Positions 53,395-61,111 of a stretch of 64,000 bases of DNA are shown piece after piece (position 1 is the first letter of the stretch; each line of letters starts with the position of its first letter). Both the position numbers and the translations under genes were made by a program. The notes beneath the pieces are model-generated. The model did no database searches, had not been told where the DNA came from, and saw nothing but the letters and a program-made list of their open reading frames with translations. Source of the DNA: Thalassovita gelatinovora (GTDB lineage Bacteria > Pseudomonadota > Alphaproteobacteria > Rhodobacterales > Rhodobacteraceae); contig NZ_CYSA01000007.1 in NCBI RefSeq assembly GCF_001458355.1, positions 210,496 to 274,495 on the forward strand, read 5' to 3'.

Positions 53395-55808
53395 ACGATT
53401 TGTCTCCAGAACGCCAAGAACGCTCTGCCAACCTGAAAGGCATGGGGTGTTCGCGTAAGCGCGTCGAAGATGCCCGGTTCACCCAAGGCAAGGGCAACTA
53501 TGTCGATGACATCAAGCTTGATGGCATGTTGCACGGTGATTTCGTTCGGTCCCCTTATGCGCATGCGCGGGTTGTTTCGATCAACAAAGACGCCGCACTT
53601 GCGCTGCCCGGCGTCGTTGCCGTTTTGACCGCAGAAGACCTGGCGCCTTTGAACCTGCACTGGATGCCGACTCTGGCCGGTGACAAACAAATGGTGCTGG
53701 CGGATGGCAAGGTGCTGTTTCAGGGACAGGAAGTGGCGTTTGTAGTCGCATCTGACCGGTATGTCGCCGCCGATGCGGTTGAATTGGTCGAGGTGGAATA
53801 CGAGGAACTGCCGGTTATTACCGACCCGTTTGAATCCTTGAAATCCGACGTGGTTTTGCGTGAAGACCTTGCAGGGCAAACCGAAGGCGCACATGGTCCG
53901 CGCAAGCATCACAACCATATCTTCACGTGGGAACAAGGTGAAGAAGCCGCAACCAACCAAGTGATCGACAATGCCGACATCGTTGCCGAAGAAAGCATGT
54001 ACTATCATCGCACACATCCTTGCCCGCTGGAAACCTGCGGATCGGTGGCGTCGATGGACAAGGTCAACGGCAAGCTGACGCTTTGGGGCACATTTCAGGC
54101 GCCGCATGTGGTGCGCACTGTGGCTTCGTTGTTGTCGGGGATCGAAGAACACAACATTCGCGTCATCTCTCCCGACATTGGCGGCGGGTTTGGCAACAAA
54201 GTCGGCGTCTATCCCGGCTATGTCTGTTCCATCGTGGCGTCCATCGTCACCGGCGTTCCGGTGAAATGGGTCGAAGACCGGATGGAAAACCTGATGTCGA
54301 CCGCTTTTGCGCGCGATTATCACATGACCGGCAAGATCGCTGCCACCAAAGACGGCAAGATCACCGGGTTGCATTGTCATGTGACGGCAGACCATGGCGG
54401 CTTTGACGCCTGTGCTGATCCAACCAAGTTTCCGGCAGGGTTCATGAATATCTGCACCGGGTCTTATGACATTCCGACGGCCTACCTGGCGGTGGACGGG
54501 GTCTATACCAACAAGGCGCCGGGTGGGGTATCCTATCGCTGTTCGTTCCGGGTGACGGAAGCGGTGTATTTCATCGAACGCATGATCGAGGTTTTGGCGA
54601 TCAAGCTGGACATGGACGCGGCCGAACTGCGCCGGATCAACTTCATCAAGAAAGAACAATTCCCCTATACTGCCGCCTTGGGCTGGGAATATGACAGCGG
54701 CGATTATCACACCGCGTGGGACAAGGCGCTGAAGTCCGTCGATTACGAAGGCTTGCGTAAAGAACAAGCCGAAAGGGTCGAAGCCTTCAAGCGCGGCGAA
54801 ACCCGCACGTTGATGGGGATCGGTCTGTCGTTCTTCACCGAAATCGTCGGGGCTGGTCCAGTCAAGAACTGCGACATCCTTGGGATGGGCATGTTTGACA
54901 GCTGCGAAATTCGTATCCACCCCACCGGGTCGGCAATTGCACGTCTTGGAACCATCTCTCAGGGTCAGGGCCACGCGACGACGTTCGCCCAGATCTTGGC
55001 GAGCGAAATCGGTATTTCGGCGGACAGCATCACCATCGAAGAAGGTGATACCGACACAGCCCCCTATGGGCTTGGAACCTATGGATCGCGGTCAACCCCG
55101 GTTGCGGGTGCGGCGACAGCGTTGGCGGGGCGCAAAATCCGCGCCAAGGCGCAGATGATCGCGGCTTACCTGCTTGAAGTACACGACGACGATGTTGAAT
55201 TCGACATCGACCGTTTTGTGGTCAAAGGCGCACCGGAAAAGTTCAAGACGATGAAGGAAATCGCCTATGCGGCCTATAATCAGGCCATTCCGGGAATCGA
55301 ACCGGGGCTTGAGGCGGTCAGCTACTACGATCCGCCCAACATGACCTATCCGTTCGGGGCCTATGTCTGCGTGATGGACATCGACGTCGATACTGGTGTG
55401 CCGGAAATCCGCCGTTTTTACGCGCTGGACGATTGCGGCACGCGGATCAACCCGATGATCATCGAAGGACAGGTCCATGGTGGCCTTACCGAGGCGCTCG
55501 CCGTCGCGTTGGGACAAGAAATTGCCTATGACGAACTCGGCAACGTCAAGACCGGGACGCTTATGGACTTCTTCCTGCCAACAGCCTGGGAAGTGCCCAA
55601 TTACGAAACCGACTACACCGTCACCCCCAGCCCGCACCATCCGATCGGGGCCAAGGGTGTGGGCGAAAGCCCGCATGTGGGCGGCGTGCCGTGTTTTTCG
55701 AACGCGATTCAGGATGCGTTCCGTCCGTTCGGCAATACCCATACCAACATGCCGCACGATCACTGGCGCATCTGGCAGACGGCCAATGGGCTTGGGCTGC
55801 ATGACTAA
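53391..55808 (+). CDS. coxL: CO dehydrogenase large subunit, form I type
   Basis: Encodes 805 residues of the xanthine oxidase-family molybdenum subunit. The active-site loop reads SYRCSFR with Cys384, the residue that carries copper in form I CO dehydrogenases (canonical AYxCSFR; form II has AYRGAGR). SQGQGHATT and the catalytic-base Glu759 ([11 protein letters not shown]) are intact, both about four positions earlier than in Oligotropha. It oxidises CO to CO2 at a Mo-S-Cu centre. The ATG at 53391 overlaps the coxS stop. Confidence 0.96.
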   Translation: MNDLSPERQERSANLKGMGCSRKRVEDARFTQGKGNYVDDIKLDGMLHGDFVRSPYAHARVVSINKDAALALPGVVAVLTAEDLAPLNLHWMPTLAGDKQMVLADGKVLFQGQEVAFVVASDRYVAADAVELVEVEYEELPVITDPFESLKSDVVLREDLAGQTEGAHGPRKHHNHIFTWEQGEEAATNQVIDNADIVAEESMYYHRTHPCPLETCGSVASMDKVNGKLTLWGTFQAPHVVRTVASLLSGIEEHNIRVISPDIGGGFGNKVGVYPGYVCSIVASIVTGVPVKWVEDRMENLMSTAFARDYHMTGKIAATKDGKITGLHCHVTADHGGFDACADPTKFPAGFMNICTGSYDIPTAYLAVDGVYTNKAPGGVSYRCSFRVTEAVYFIERMIEVLAIKLDMDAAELRRINFIKKEQFPYTAALGWEYDSGDYHTAWDKALKSVDYEGLRKEQAERVEAFKRGETRTLMGIGLSFFTEIVGAGPVKNCDILGMGMFDSCEIRIHPTGSAIARLGTISQGQGHATTFAQILASEIGISADSITIEEGDTDTAPYGLGTYGSRSTPVAGAATALAGRKIRAKAQMIAAYLLEVHDDDVEFDIDRFVVKGAPEKFKTMKEIAYAAYNQAIPGIEPGLEAVSYYDPPNMTYPFGAYVCVMDIDVDTGVPEIRRFYALDDCGTRINPMIIEGQVHGGLTEALAVALGQEIAYDELGNVKTGTLMDFFLPTAWEVPNYETDYTVTPSPHHPIGAKGVGESPHVGGVPCFSNAIQDAFRPFGNTHTNMPHDHWRIWQTANGLGLHD

Positions 55809-55815
55809 GTGACTT

Positions 55816-55843
55816 GGGGCAGCCTTTGCGGGCTGCCCCCTTT
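55816..55843 (+). terminator. Hairpin between coxL and coxD
   Basis: GGGGCAGCC (55816-55824) and GGCTGCCCC (55831-55839) form a perfect 9-bp stem with a 6-nt loop, then CTTTA. The T-tract is short, so partial termination or mRNA stabilisation of coxMSL is more likely than a full stop. Confidence 0.6.
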
Positions 55844-55854
55844 ACAGGTTGGAT

Positions 55855-56736
55855 ATGATGATGGATTGGACCACGCTGCAAACCGCCATGGCGGAACAGG
55901 GTTATATTGCCGATGATGATCTGGCCATGGCCGTGCATCTGGCGTTGGCTTTGGGTCGTCCTTTGCTGCTTGAAGGTGCCGCTGGCGTCGGCAAGACCGA
56001 AGTGGCGCGCGTCCTGTCGCAGGTCCGCGATACCCAGTTGATCCGCCTGCAATGCTATGAAGGTCTGGACGCGGCGCAGGCCATTTACGAATGGAACTAT
56101 CAGCGTCAGCTGCTTTCCATTCGGGCCGCTGCCGAAGACGGGGAAACTGGCCGCGCCGTAGAAGACCGCATCTTTTCCCAAGATTTCTTGTTGGAACGGC
56201 CCCTTCTCAAAGCCATTCGGCAAGATCAGCCGCCCGTCCTTTTAATCGACGAAATCGACCGGGCCGATGAAGAATTCGAAGCCTATCTTCTGGAAATTCT
56301 ATCCGAATTTCAGGTGACAATACCGGAACTTGGGACGATTACCGCGACTTCGCGCCCGATCGTCATATTGACGGCCAACGGCACGCGTGACCTGAGCGAT
56401 GCGCTGCGCCGTCGCTGCCTGTATGCTCATGTCGGCTATCCTGACCGCAACACCGAATTGTCAATTTTGCAAAGCCGTTGCGCGGGTATCAACGGGCAAC
56501 TTGCCGGCCAGATTGTCGGGTTCGTACAATCCCTGCGCAAAGAAGATCTGGAAAAGAAACCTGGCGTCGCCGAGATGCTGGATTTTGCTGCCGCCCTGAT
56601 GGGGCTGGGGATTGCAGACCTGACAACCGATCCGAAGGTGCTGCAAGCCACGCTTGCCACGCTTTTGAAAACCGAAAGCGACCGCTTCAACATCACGACC
56701 GAAATCGCCCAGCGTCTGGCCGGGAAAGCCGCATGA
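55855..56736 (+). CDS. coxD: MoxR-family AAA+ ATPase, CO dehydrogenase maturation
   Basis: Encodes 293 residues: P-loop GAAGVGKTEVAR (from residue 41), Walker B VLLIDEIDRADEEFEAYLL, sensor 1 VILTANGTRDLSDAL with arginine finger. In Oligotropha CoxD is needed to sulfurate the Mo site before copper insertion. Three consecutive ATGs (55855, 55858, 55861) make the exact start uncertain. The stop overlaps coxE (ATGA). Confidence 0.94.
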   Translation: MMMDWTTLQTAMAEQGYIADDDLAMAVHLALALGRPLLLEGAAGVGKTEVARVLSQVRDTQLIRLQCYEGLDAAQAIYEWNYQRQLLSIRAAAEDGETGRAVEDRIFSQDFLLERPLLKAIRQDQPPVLLIDEIDRADEEFEAYLLEILSEFQVTIPELGTITATSRPIVILTANGTRDLSDALRRRCLYAHVGYPDRNTELSILQSRCAGINGQLAGQIVGFVQSLRKEDLEKKPGVAEMLDFAAALMGLGIADLTTDPKVLQATLATLLKTESDRFNITTEIAQRLAGKAA

Positions 56737-57914
56737 GCAGGGTCACGAAATTCGCAGCCCGTGATCCCGGCCCGGCGGCACGCATGTCGGGGTTCATGGC
56801 ACATTTGCGCGACAATGGGTTACGTCTTGGCGTTGGTGAGGCAGAACTGTCCCTGACAGCATTGACCCATGTGCAAGCCAGCGATCCCAACGAAGTCCGC
56901 CACGCATTGCGTGCGGTGTGCAGCGGCTGTGCCGAAGATGCCGCGCGGTTTGACGATTTGTTTGATGCTTTTTGGCTCAACGGTGGGCGGGTGGCGGAAA
57001 AGACGATGCCGGCGCAATCGCCCACCGCTGACAACGTCCATAGTTCGCGTAATGCCAAAGGGCTGGATGCGGCAAGTGGAGCCGGTTCCGCCACGTCGCC
57101 CGATGGCGATGACGGTGGCGCCGCTGAGGACGGCGAGGGAAAACTGGTGGCCAGCGTGGTGCAGGCCACGATGAAGAAAGATCTGCGAGATCTGGTTCAG
57201 CCCGAAGATATTGCCGAAGCGCAAGTGATCGCTCGGAAGCTCGGTGCGGCGCTGCACGACCGCCGCTCGCGCCGTCGCAAACAGGCCCGCAAAGGCGATA
57301 AAATCCATTTTCGCAAACTGATCCGCCAAAGCCTGTCGACCGGCGGGGAACCGTTACAATTGCCCAAGAAACAGCGCCCGGATCGACCTTTGAAAATCGT
57401 GACGCTGTGCGACGTTTCCGGGTCGATGACTGTCTATGCTCAAGTTTTTCTGGCGTTCATCGCGGGGCTGATGCGCGAAGACGAGACGACCGACGCCTAT
57501 TTGTTTCACACCCGGCTTGTCCGCATCGCCGAAGCCCTGCGCGACAAAGATGCGCTGCGCGCGTTGGGGCGATTGTCGGTGCTGGCCGACGGGTTTGGCG
57601 GTGGATCAAAGATCGGGGTGTCCTTGATGCAGTTTTCGCGGACCTATGCGCGCCGGTTCGTCGATGGGCGCACCGTCGTGTTGATCCTGTCAGACGGGTA
57701 TGACACCGACAGGCCCGAATTGATCGCCGATGCCCTTGCCGCGTTGCGCAAGCGTGGCTGCAAAATCATCTGGCTCAACCCGCTGAAAGGCTGGGACGGC
57801 TATGAACCCGTGGCCCGAGGCATGGCAGCGGCCTTGCCCCACCTTGATCTGTTCCATCCTGCAAACCGATTGGCCGATCTGGAAGCACTTGAACCGGAGC
57901 TTAGACGCCTATGA
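56733..57914 (+). CDS. coxE: VWA-domain CO dehydrogenase maturation protein
   Basis: Encodes 393 residues. The N-terminal helical part precedes a Ser/Gly/Asp-rich low-complexity linker (about residues 95-145), and the C-terminal VWA domain has the MIDAS motif DVSGSM at Asp227. CoxE works with CoxD and CoxF in maturing the Mo-Cu cluster. It is coupled by ATGA to both neighbours. Confidence 0.93.
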   Translation: MSRVTKFAARDPGPAARMSGFMAHLRDNGLRLGVGEAELSLTALTHVQASDPNEVRHALRAVCSGCAEDAARFDDLFDAFWLNGGRVAEKTMPAQSPTADNVHSSRNAKGLDAASGAGSATSPDGDDGGAAEDGEGKLVASVVQATMKKDLRDLVQPEDIAEAQVIARKLGAALHDRRSRRRKQARKGDKIHFRKLIRQSLSTGGEPLQLPKKQRPDRPLKIVTLCDVSGSMTVYAQVFLAFIAGLMREDETTDAYLFHTRLVRIAEALRDKDALRALGRLSVLADGFGGGSKIGVSLMQFSRTYARRFVDGRTVVLILSDGYDTDRPELIADALAALRKRGCKIIWLNPLKGWDGYEPVARGMAAALPHLDLFHPANRLADLEALEPELRRL

Positions 57915-58714
57915 TGCCTGTTGATTTCACCGACAAAGACATTTCGAAACTGGCAAAGGACATGCGCGCGCGCGGTGAACCCTTTGCAATTGCCACGGTT
58001 GTACGCACTTTGGGGGCCACTGCGGCCAAACCGGGCGCGAAGGCGCTTCTCAATGCGCAGGGCGTGATCTTGCAGGGCTGGATTGGCGGCGGTTGCGTCC
58101 GCAACGCATTGGCAAAAGCAACACAGCGCGCGATGGCCGACGGCGCCCCCCAACTGGTGTCGTTACATCCGCAAGATCTGTTGGACGAAAAGGGGATCAC
58201 AGCAGGCGAAGACATCGAAGGTGTGCGATTTGCCCGCAATGGCTGCCCGTCAAAAGGATCGATGGATATCTTCGTCGAACTTGTCCTGCCGTTGCCCGAA
58301 TTGCGGATTTATGGCGATTCACTCGTTGCGCAATCTCTCGCCCATTTGGCAGCGCAGTTTCAATGGGCAGTCAGCCACGGAACAGCAGACACGACGGCAC
58401 CGGCGTTGGGCGAAGGCGATATGCGGATGATCGTTGTGGCCACACAGGGTAAAAGCGATCTGGATTGCCTGAAGGCCGCTTTGAACAGCGATTCCTCCTT
58501 CATTGCCTTTGTCGGAAGTCGGAAAAAGTTTGCCGTGCTGTCAGAACGTCTTGTTGCTGACGGCCTGCCCCAGGAAACCGTTGCGCAGATCCAAGCCCCC
58601 GCAGGGTTGGCGATCGGAGCCGTGACACCCGACGAAATTGCCCTGTCGATCCTTGCGCAATTAACCAGCATTCGGCGGCACGATCAGCGGCATCAAGGGG
58701 GCGACAATGAATAA
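57911..58714 (+). CDS. coxF: XdhC-family maturation factor (CoxF)
   Basis: Encodes 267 residues. The XdhC N-terminal motif (LGATAAKPGAKALL, then GWIGGGCVRNALAKA) and C-terminal Rossmann domain (residues 120-255) are present. XdhC-type proteins bind and sulfurate the molybdenum cofactor; CoxF is needed for copper/sulfur assembly in CO dehydrogenase. The end overlaps a micro-ORF by eight bases. CoxI is a paralogue and cannot be wholly excluded, but the position after coxE favours CoxF. Confidence 0.9.
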   Translation: MMPVDFTDKDISKLAKDMRARGEPFAIATVVRTLGATAAKPGAKALLNAQGVILQGWIGGGCVRNALAKATQRAMADGAPQLVSLHPQDLLDEKGITAGEDIEGVRFARNGCPSKGSMDIFVELVLPLPELRIYGDSLVAQSLAHLAAQFQWAVSHGTADTTAPALGEGDMRMIVVATQGKSDLDCLKAALNSDSSFIAFVGSRKKFAVLSERLVADGLPQETVAQIQAPAGLAIGAVTPDEIALSILAQLTSIRRHDQRHQGGDNE

Positions 58715-58856
58715 TTGCACCGCAATTACAAAACCCCTGACCGCCATCCCGGTAAATGTCGGTGCTTGTGCGGCTTCGGCCCCGGTTGTTTTGCACATCG
58801 ACAAGACGTCCATGGATTTCAAAAATTTACCAGCAACCAGCGAGATGAAAATATGA
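58707..58856 (+). CDS. Micro-ORF 1 in the cox cluster (49 aa, unknown)
   Basis: The ATG at 58707 overlaps the coxF stop (ATGAATAA) and is preceded six bases upstream by GGGGG in AAGGGGG, a strong ribosome binding site. The 49-residue product begins MNNCTAITKPLTAIPVNVG, has two Cys (4 and 21) and ends SEMKI. Codon choice looks native (CTG, ACC, GCC, ATC and GCG are common). There is no signal peptide or recognised domain. Its stop overlaps the next micro-ORF's ATG. I know no family for it. Confidence 0.55.
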   Translation: MNNCTAITKPLTAIPVNVGACAASAPVVLHIDKTSMDFKNLPATSEMKI

Positions 58857-58954
58857 AGAAACTGAAGTGTCTTATTCGCCGCTGGGTGACGCCCGCAAAA
58901 CTGAACGAAGAGCAGGCCGAGATTCTTGCTTCGATAAAATTCCCATGCTGTTAA
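58853..58954 (+). CDS. Micro-ORF 2 in the cox cluster (33 aa, C-terminal Cys-Cys)
   Basis: The ATG at 58853 overlaps the stop of micro-ORF 1 (ATGA). The 33-residue product is basic at the start (MKKLKCLIRRW), has a helical middle (PAKLNEEQAEILASIKF) and ends in Pro-Cys-Cys. A third Cys is at residue 6. It lies directly before coxG. The terminal CC pair could bind a metal such as copper or carry a thiol; this is speculation. A longer TTG-initiated reading in this frame (58715) has atypical codons. Confidence 0.55.
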   Translation: MKKLKCLIRRWVTPAKLNEEQAEILASIKFPCC

Positions 58955-58967
58955 GAAGGACCTTCTT
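58953..58967 (+). promoter_or_regulatory. Inverted repeat over the coxG ribosome binding site
   Basis: AAGAAG-GAC-CTTCTT is a perfect 6-bp stem with a 3-nt loop that ends one base before the coxG ATG and includes the Shine-Dalgarno AAGGA (58956-58960). It also overlaps the stop of micro-ORF 2, so ribosomes finishing that ORF would open it. Confidence 0.5.
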
Positions 58968-59417
58968 ATGGAACTGAACGACGAAATCACCATCAATGCT
59001 TCCAAGGCACGCGTCTACGAAGCGTTGAACGATCCTGAAATTTTGAAACAGTGCATTCCGGGTTGTGAGGAACTGATCAAGCATTCCGACACCGAACTTG
59101 AAGCGAAAGTCGTGTTGAAAGTCGGGCCGGTCAAAGCGCGGTTCAGCGGCAATGTTCAACTTGATACATCCGGCGCGCCGGATGCGTTTTCATTGACCGG
59201 TCAGGGCAATGGCGGTGCAGCAGGCCATGCCAAGGGTGGCGCTGACGTCACTTTGAAAGAAGTCGATGGCGCGACGGTTTTGACATATGCTGCCAAGGCG
59301 GAAATCGGTGGCAAGCTTGCGCAACTGGGATCACGTTTGATCCAAAGTACCGCGAAAAAACTTGCGGCGAAGTTCTTCAAGCAATTCGCGGAAGTCGTCG
59401 ACGAGGTAACAGCTTGA
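58968..59417 (+). CDS. coxG: CoxG-family SRPBCC protein
   Basis: Encodes 149 residues with the SRPBCC/START-like fold. The opening MELNDEITINASKARVYEALNDPEIL, central CIPGCEELIKHSD and the C-terminal helix LGSRLIQSTAKKLAAKFFKQF match CoxG. CoxG has been linked to membrane/quinone coupling of CO dehydrogenase. It stops right after the core domain, without the extra C-terminal tail of longer CoxG proteins, so membrane attachment may differ. It is the last gene of the cluster. Confidence 0.93.
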   Translation: MELNDEITINASKARVYEALNDPEILKQCIPGCEELIKHSDTELEAKVVLKVGPVKARFSGNVQLDTSGAPDAFSLTGQGNGGAAGHAKGGADVTLKEVDGATVLTYAAKAEIGGKLAQLGSRLIQSTAKKLAAKFFKQFAEVVDEVTA

Positions 59418-59539
59418 TCAGGCTGTCACCGGTGCCTTTCGCATCGTGGCCAGTGTAGCAGTCGGTTCCTTGCCATACCGGCCAACGACTTCGGTGCAGA
59501 GGATTATCTCTTTCAGGCCCCTGATCAGGACGGTTGGAC

Positions 59540-60862
59540 TTATTGCTGTTTCGCTTTCACAAAGGTGCCAACTGTTGTTGCATCGATCCTGTCAAACCCA
59601 TCACGCAGCGCAATAAGGTCTTCGGCCCCGTCACCGATCAGGCTTCGGGCCTTTTGTGCCAAACGCATTTCCAGCGTTTCAATCGGCATCCGGTCGGCAA
59701 GATCGTGGGAAACCTGGATGTCCGCGCCTTTGGTCAATTCGATCAACACCTGCGTTTGCTGATCCGATAGTGACGGGTCTGAGGTAACGATCACTTTGCC
59801 AGCGAAATCCTGAAGCAACGGGTCGGTGCAAAGCGCGTCTGCGTAAGTCCGGTCGTGCCCGGTCGCATGACCGTAGAAAATCATGCCCGCCAACCAAGCA
59901 TAGCTAAACTTGACCTCAAGCCCGGTTCGAGGCGTTTTGATGTCGCAAACGGAAAGCCATCGCGGGTTCACCCGTACGCGCAAACAGGTGACTTGATCGG
60001 GGTCAATATCATGCGTTTGACGCGCCGCCAGCAATGCTTCGATCATTGCATGTGTGCCGTGGCAGCAGGCGTGAAATTTGTAGCTGTTCCGTACAAACCG
60101 GAACTGTTGCGGTGGGGACGTTTGCCATCCCGTATCCCTGTCCGGCGCATCCGAATGCGTTGCGATGAATCCCTGCGGCCCCATGATACCATCATCGGCC
60201 GATGTCACGCCCAAGCCAGCCAGCAAGGCACATTCCACCCCGTTGGAGGCAGCCAATCCCGCATTATACGGTTTGCCCATCGTGCCGAATTGGGATTTGA
60301 GACCGGAAGCACGGGTGGCGCACAGGCCCATAGCGGCGCGCATCTGGACACGGCTGAGTCGGTAAAGCCGCCCGGCGGCAAGCGTTGCCCCAAAAGCCCC
60401 GGCGGTCGCCGTCTGGTGAAATCCACGATTATAGTGGGCCGCACCCAAAATCCGCCCCAACCGGATTGCCGCTTCGGCCCCGATCAGGAAACTGTCGGCC
60501 ACGTCACGCACGGATGCGCCGGTTTCTTCACCAACAGCAAGTGCGGCCGGAAAAATTCCAACTGAAAGATGACCGACATGATCGAAATGGGTATCGTCGA
60601 AATCGAGCGCATGGCTGGTTGCGCCATTGACCAAAGCGGCCATCCGCGCTGGCACCTGAACGCCGCCAAATACCGAAGACGTGCCCGAACGGGCTTCGTG
60701 ATCAGCAAAACTGCGCAGCTTGGTCGCGACCGGTTCGCCGATCCCCGCCCTGCCACATGCCAGCCAGTCGAACAGCGACGCATATGCAAGCCTGCGCACC
60801 TCTTCGGTGATGTCAGAACCCGGCATTTCCGACAGGTCGAGTATTTGATCCATCACAGTCAT
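59540..60862 (-). CDS. MmgE/PrpD-family protein
   Basis: Encodes 440 residues of the MmgE/PrpD fold, which includes 2-methylcitrate dehydratase and itaconate/aconitate-type enzymes. Visible are NGATSHALDFDDTHFDHVGHLSVGIFPAALA and FKFHACCHGTHAMIEALLAAR-like segments. The true substrate is unknown. The ATG at 60862 (MTVMDQIL) is chosen; in-frame starts further upstream add a Cys/Arg-rich stretch. It is convergent with coxG. Confidence 0.85.
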   Translation of the reverse strand: MTVMDQILDLSEMPGSDITEEVRRLAYASLFDWLACGRAGIGEPVATKLRSFADHEARSGTSSVFGGVQVPARMAALVNGATSHALDFDDTHFDHVGHLSVGIFPAALAVGEETGASVRDVADSFLIGAEAAIRLGRILGAAHYNRGFHQTATAGAFGATLAAGRLYRLSRVQMRAAMGLCATRASGLKSQFGTMGKPYNAGLAASNGVECALLAGLGVTSADDGIMGPQGFIATHSDAPDRDTGWQTSPPQQFRFVRNSYKFHACCHGTHAMIEALLAARQTHDIDPDQVTCLRVRVNPRWLSVCDIKTPRTGLEVKFSYAWLAGMIFYGHATGHDRTYADALCTDPLLQDFAGKVIVTSDPSLSDQQTQVLIELTKGADIQVSHDLADRMPIETLEMRLAQKARSLIGDGAEDLIALRDGFDRIDATTVGTFVKAKQQ

Positions 60863-61034
60863 GCTATGGCCCCGCTTCTTCATGGTTCGGAGTGTTTCAA
60901 AACCTGTTCTGCAAGAATGCACAATCTCAGGTCATGGCGTAAATTACAACGAGGGCGCAAATTCTAAAACGAAGCTCCGAGGTTTGCACGGCATCGGCTT
61001 ATAGAGATGCCGGATGATCCTTGGCCCGTTTGGT

Positions 61035-61061
61035 AAAACGCCCCGCTCAGTGAGCGGGGCG
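61035..61061 (-). terminator. Terminator of the autotransporter gene
   Basis: CGCCCCGCTCA/TGAGCGGGGCG (61039-61061) is a long palindrome. Read on the minus strand it is followed by TTTTACC, about 50 bp after the autotransporter stop. Confidence 0.82.
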
Positions 61062-61111
61062 TATCGTGATCCAAGCCAGCCAGTGTCTTCCAGGCCCCAC
61101 TCAGCCCGACG

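Noticed and set aside
53325..54974. A 549-codon open frame antisense to coxL
   Set aside because: It mirrors the coxL codon pattern and shows no motifs; coxL is intact on the other strand.
58715..58954. A longer TTG-started reading of micro-ORF 2 with a Cys-rich KCRCLCGFGPGC segment
   Set aside because: It needs a TTG start without a good ribosome binding site, and its upstream codons are atypical. The ATG at 58853 overlapping the previous stop is better supported.
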